Shown here: piece after piece, positions 61,475-64,000 of the stretch
How the letters are laid out: each line of letters starts with the position of its first letter
How positions within the stretch are numbered: position 1 is the stretch's first letter
Source: Fimbriimonadaceae bacterium
GTDB taxonomy: Bacteria > Armatimonadota > Fimbriimonadia > Fimbriimonadales > Fimbriimonadaceae
Direction of reading: 5' to 3'
DNA length: 64,000 nt
Assembly (NCBI GenBank): GCA_020847855.1
Contig: JADLBH010000038.1
Location: forward strand, 1 to 64,000
Notes under the pieces: model-generated
Told to the model about the DNA's origin: nothing
Seen by the model: only the letters and a program-made list of their open reading frames with translations
Databases searched by the model: none
Position numbers and translations under genes: made by a program

Positions 61475-62728
61475 CTACTGCTTCGAGGCAGGCACCTTGG
61501 ATGCGAGGCTCGTGAGCAGTTCGGCCAGGCCGTTCTCGTACCAGCTCTTCGCCTTGCGAGGCGGAGGTGCGTAGGTCGGCCCAAGGTAGGTCTGGAGCAC
61601 GGTCTCGTCCAGGGGGAACGATTGGGCGATCTTTGCGTAGTCGGACTGGACCTGTGGGCTGCCCAAGAACGACCACCAGCCGAGCAAGAAGGTTCCGGAG
61701 AGTTGGTAGGGGCCGTACCCCTTGCCCTCTCCCACCGCCGCGTTCGAGCTAAAGCGATAGACCCCGTTCCATCCGTTCATGTAGTTCGTCAAACGGAAGC
61801 CATGGAAGGCATCGTCCGGGGGGACGAGCACGACTTGGAGCAGCTGTGTCGCCAGCCCCGTACGTGCGTCTTCGAAGAGCCTCTTGTCGCTCCCCACGGA
61901 GGCGTCTGCGAGGGACTTGAAGAAGAGGGCGAACCGGTGGAAGTGCGAGCTGTCCATCGTGACGTCGTCCTTCGAACCCTTCGCCATCCCCGGCAGAATC
62001 TCGGTCTGGGCCGAAAAGTTGTTGTCAGGGTGGTCCCGCCAGACCCCGACTTGATAGAGCCACCCGCCCTCGCGACTCCGCTGGCCGTCCAGCCTTACCG
62101 TCCTTGCCGCATAGGAGACCATCTCGCGGAGCGTCGCATCCTCGGCGCCACGGATCCCCTTGCTTTGCCGGAACCGGAGCATGTCGGCAGCCTCGGCAAA
62201 GAGGAAGAACTCCTCGTCGGTCACGGCGCGAAAGTACGACTTCTTTGGGCTCAGCAGCGACATCTTGTAGTCGAGTCGCGCCCGTACTCCGACGAAGGGG
62301 GCGTGCTCCCACATGATCGCCTCGTCGCTCGTCCACTGGGAAACGAGCTCACGGGTGAGGAGCGGCTCCAGTTTATCGGCGATGGGGCTCTGATACTCGA
62401 GCTCGGCGCACAGGGCGAGGTAGCGGGTGGCGAGGTAGAGGTACTGGGCCCGCGAGAGGGGGTTCTTGCACCAAGTGTCCGGGTTGGAGGCGACGAGCCG
62501 CGTGAACTGGGCCTCGAACCGGTCGCGCCAATCCTTGTCCTTGCTGTACATGGCCGCGTGGAGCGGCACCATGAGGAAGTGTCCGTGCAAGTAGGCGAGG
62601 GACTCTGTCCAACTGTCCCTCTGAAGGTAGAGGCCCGCGGTCTTTTCAAAGAGCCCGCGCTCGTGCGGCGATATTTCGCGGCTGTTCGCCGCCAAGATTG
62701 CCAAACCGATGAGGACCGCGCTTGTCAT
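61475..62728 (-). CDS. Unknown protein, probably exported, alpha-rich
   Basis: From ATG at 62728 the protein has 417 residues with a hydrophobic N-terminus (AVLIGLAILAANSREIS). It is mostly helical with many aromatic residues (WTESLAYLHGHFLM, AQYLYLATRYLALCAELEY, WWSFLGSPQ), suggestive of an alpha/alpha-barrel such as those of some glycan-active enzymes, but no catalytic motif was identified. An in-frame extension to 62785 is unlikely. Function unknown. Confidence 0.5.
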   Translation of the reverse strand: MTSAVLIGLAILAANSREISPHERGLFEKTAGLYLQRDSWTESLAYLHGHFLMVPLHAAMYSKDKDWRDRFEAQFTRLVASNPDTWCKNPLSRAQYLYLATRYLALCAELEYQSPIADKLEPLLTRELVSQWTSDEAIMWEHAPFVGVRARLDYKMSLLSPKKSYFRAVTDEEFFLFAEAADMLRFRQSKGIRGAEDATLREMVSYAARTVRLDGQRSREGGWLYQVGVWRDHPDNNFSAQTEILPGMAKGSKDDVTMDSSHFHRFALFFKSLADASVGSDKRLFEDARTGLATQLLQVVLVPPDDAFHGFRLTNYMNGWNGVYRFSSNAAVGEGKGYGPYQLSGTFLLGWWSFLGSPQVQSDYAKIAQSFPLDETVLQTYLGPTYAPPPRKAKSWYENGLAELLTSLASKVPASKQ

Positions 62729-62791
62729 CGCACTATTGTATTGGACGGGGCCAGTCTGGCTTCGTTCCTGCCAGATAGGGCACACGCAGTC

Positions 62792-63187
62792 TCACTCATC
62801 ATGAACCGCCAGCCTCGCAGAGCCGATCACGTTGCCGGACTGGATCACATCGAAGCGGTAGAGACCTGGAGCGGGGATCGGTGCATCCAAGAATAGGGTC
62901 TGGCAGACGAACGCATAGTTCGGGAGCCCGTCCGGACGTGCAGCGAAGTGGACGCTCACCTCGTCGTCCGTGATGATGGACCCGTCTGCATCAATGAGCA
63001 CGAACTGGAGGATCGTCTCGTGCCCGATGTCCCACGGCTCTGCCTCGAGTTCCAAGACCACTGTGAACGGCGGTAGGGGAGAAGGGAACCGCTCGAGCCG
63101 AGTCTCACGGAAGATCCCAAAGATCACGGGCGAACCGGTCGTCAACTGGCCCGCGGATTGGCAGAGCACGAACATGTTCACCGTCAC
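62792..63187 (-). CDS. Small protein of unknown function (DUF6941-like)
   Basis: The 131-residue beta-rich protein (MFVLCQSAGQL, IFGIFRETRLERFPSPLPPF, FVLIDADGS, GLYRFDVIQSGNVIGSARLAV) resembles small immunoglobulin-like conserved proteins of the DUF6941 group. The assignment is from general pattern recognition only. It starts with ATG 50 bp from the divergent dapA. Confidence 0.5.
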   Translation of the reverse strand: MTVNMFVLCQSAGQLTTGSPVIFGIFRETRLERFPSPLPPFTVVLELEAEPWDIGHETILQFVLIDADGSIITDDEVSVHFAARPDGLPNYAFVCQTLFLDAPIPAPGLYRFDVIQSGNVIGSARLAVHDE

Positions 63188-63237
63188 AGTGGGGAGAGGT
63201 TAGCACCCTGGCCCAGCGACACCGGTAAGATGCACCT

Positions 63238-64000
63238 ATGGGTTCATTCTCGGGGCCGAAGGACTGGGGCCGTCTCCTCACCGCCATGCTGACCCCGTTC
63301 GCGAGCGATGGGAGCGTAGACTTGAAAGGGGTCCGACAGGTCGCTCGACACCTGGTCGGCCCGATGCGGAACGATGGCATCGTGGTCTGCGGGACGACCG
63401 GCGAGTCTCCCACCCTCAGCCATGACGAGAAGCTGGCGATCTTGGACGCCACCCTGGACGAAGTGGGCGGGGAGGTCGCGATCGTATTCGGCGCAGGAAC
63501 ATACGACACCCGAGAATCCATCGAGTACGCCAAAGCAGCCGAACGAGCGGGCGCGCACGGCGTTATGGCGGTCAACCCTTACTACAACAAGCCGGGCCAG
63601 GAGGGGCTCTACGCGCACTTCTCCGCAATTGCCGAGTCCACGAGCCTCCCCGTGATGCTGTACAACATCCAGCCCCGTAGCTCGATCAACCTCGAGACCG
63701 CCACGCTGAAGCGTCTCGCCGAGGAGCATCCCAACGTTGCTGCGGTCAAAGAGGCGAGCGGAAACGCCGGGCAGATCGCGGAGGTGTGCGCCACCGTGCC
63801 AAAAGGCTTCCGGGTCTATAGCGGTGACGACGCATTGACCCTGCCGGTGCTGAGCCTGGGCGGGCACGGGCTCGTGAGCGTTGCCGCCCATATCATCGGC
63901 GACCGGCTCAAGGCGATGATCGAGACGTTTCCTTCGGATCCGGCCAGGGCCGCGGCCGCTGCCCGAGAGCTCAACCCAGTGATTCGCGCCGTCTTCTCCG
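63238..64000 (+). CDS. dapA: 4-hydroxy-tetrahydrodipicolinate synthase, 3' end cut by window
   Basis: The frame is open to the last base and shows 254 residues of an expected 290. It is a class I aldolase TIM barrel: AMLTPF, GTTGESPTLSHDEK, GTYDTRESIEYAKAA, YYNKPGQEGLYAHF, MLYNIQPRSSI (Tyr), AAVKEASGN (Schiff-base Lys) and YSGDDALTLP. It condenses pyruvate and aspartate semialdehyde for lysine and diaminopimelate. The ATG at 63238 gives a 14-residue lead into the first strand. Confidence 0.95.
   Translation, partial: MGSFSGPKDWGRLLTAMLTPFASDGSVDLKGVRQVARHLVGPMRNDGIVVCGTTGESPTLSHDEKLAILDATLDEVGGEVAIVFGAGTYDTRESIEYAKAAERAGAHGVMAVNPYYNKPGQEGLYAHFSAIAESTSLPVMLYNIQPRSSINLETATLKRLAEEHPNVAAVKEASGNAGQIAEVCATVPKGFRVYSGDDALTLPVLSLGGHGLVSVAAHIIGDRLKAMIETFPSDPARAAAAARELNPVIRAVFS

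Noticed and set aside
60971-62896. A 641-codon open frame on the plus strand, antisense to the PLP enzyme and the next gene
   Set aside because: It is antisense to two genes with normal codon use, and its translation is charged, repetitive and unlike any protein family. High GC content leaves long antisense frames open.

Overview
The window is about 64 kb of dense, GC-rich bacterial chromosome with no rRNA and few gaps. The mix suggests a diderm, motile bacterium. Evidence includes an outer-membrane barrel protein, flagellar fliD and flhA, type IV pilus ATPases, many secreted proteins with short signal peptides, copper-amine-oxidase-N-like surface domains, a tricorn protease and frequent GTG/TTG starts. 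Armatimonadota (Fimbriimonadia-like) fits best. That assignment is inference from gene content; no marker gene here proves it.

Layout. 1-3168: der (3' end), grpE, glmM, coaX. 3128-7549 (minus): an HhH protein, a caspase-fold protein lacking its catalytic His, an outer-membrane barrel and an Ig-like secreted protein. 7810-15024: HDOD regulator, fliD, an ABC-2 exporter and flhA. 15100-18864: an IlvC-like protein with changed catalytic residues, an unknown secreted protein, an M28 peptidase and rpsT. 18915-20735: a large unknown winged-helix protein. 20889-24437: a compact set of phage head genes (protease, decoration-like, major capsid, two small membrane/coiled-coil proteins, two connector-like proteins) with no terminase, portal, tail or integrase. 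24590-30029: a Gly-rich RRM protein, the N-terminal half only of carB, a GH20-like glycosidase and a beta-lactamase-fold hydrolase. 30119-36477: etfBA, M61 peptidase, PD-(D/E)XK nuclease, gatB, TPR protein. 36518-43953: tricorn protease, a membrane protein, and pheST with a shortened PheT. 44165-46152: a sugar ABC importer lacking its ATPase gene. 46255-49733: tRNA-Gln, a GDSL hydrolase, two PH-domain membrane proteins, tRNA-Leu. 49807-57015: surface protein, pilB, HDOD, and a pilT with a very long acidic repeat. 57081-64000: three unknown secreted or small proteins in an operon, cmk, a Cys/Met-metabolism PLP enzyme, two unknowns and the start of dapA.

How the genes fit together. Housekeeping genes (peptidoglycan precursor, CoA, translation, pyrimidine and lysine synthesis) are interspersed with surface and motility modules. 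HDOD regulators sit next to both the flagellar and the pilus genes. Same-strand neighbours often overlap by 4 bp (GTGA/ATGA), and five of nine convergent pairs overlap at their 3' ends.

Most notable observations: (1) the palindromic hexamer class RTCGAY is almost absent from the whole window (one instance found by eye), which forces Ile-Asp to be written ATT-GAY; (2) the capsid-only cassette, which may be domesticated; (3) a stand-alone half CarB; (4) several enzymes with lost catalytic residues or domains.
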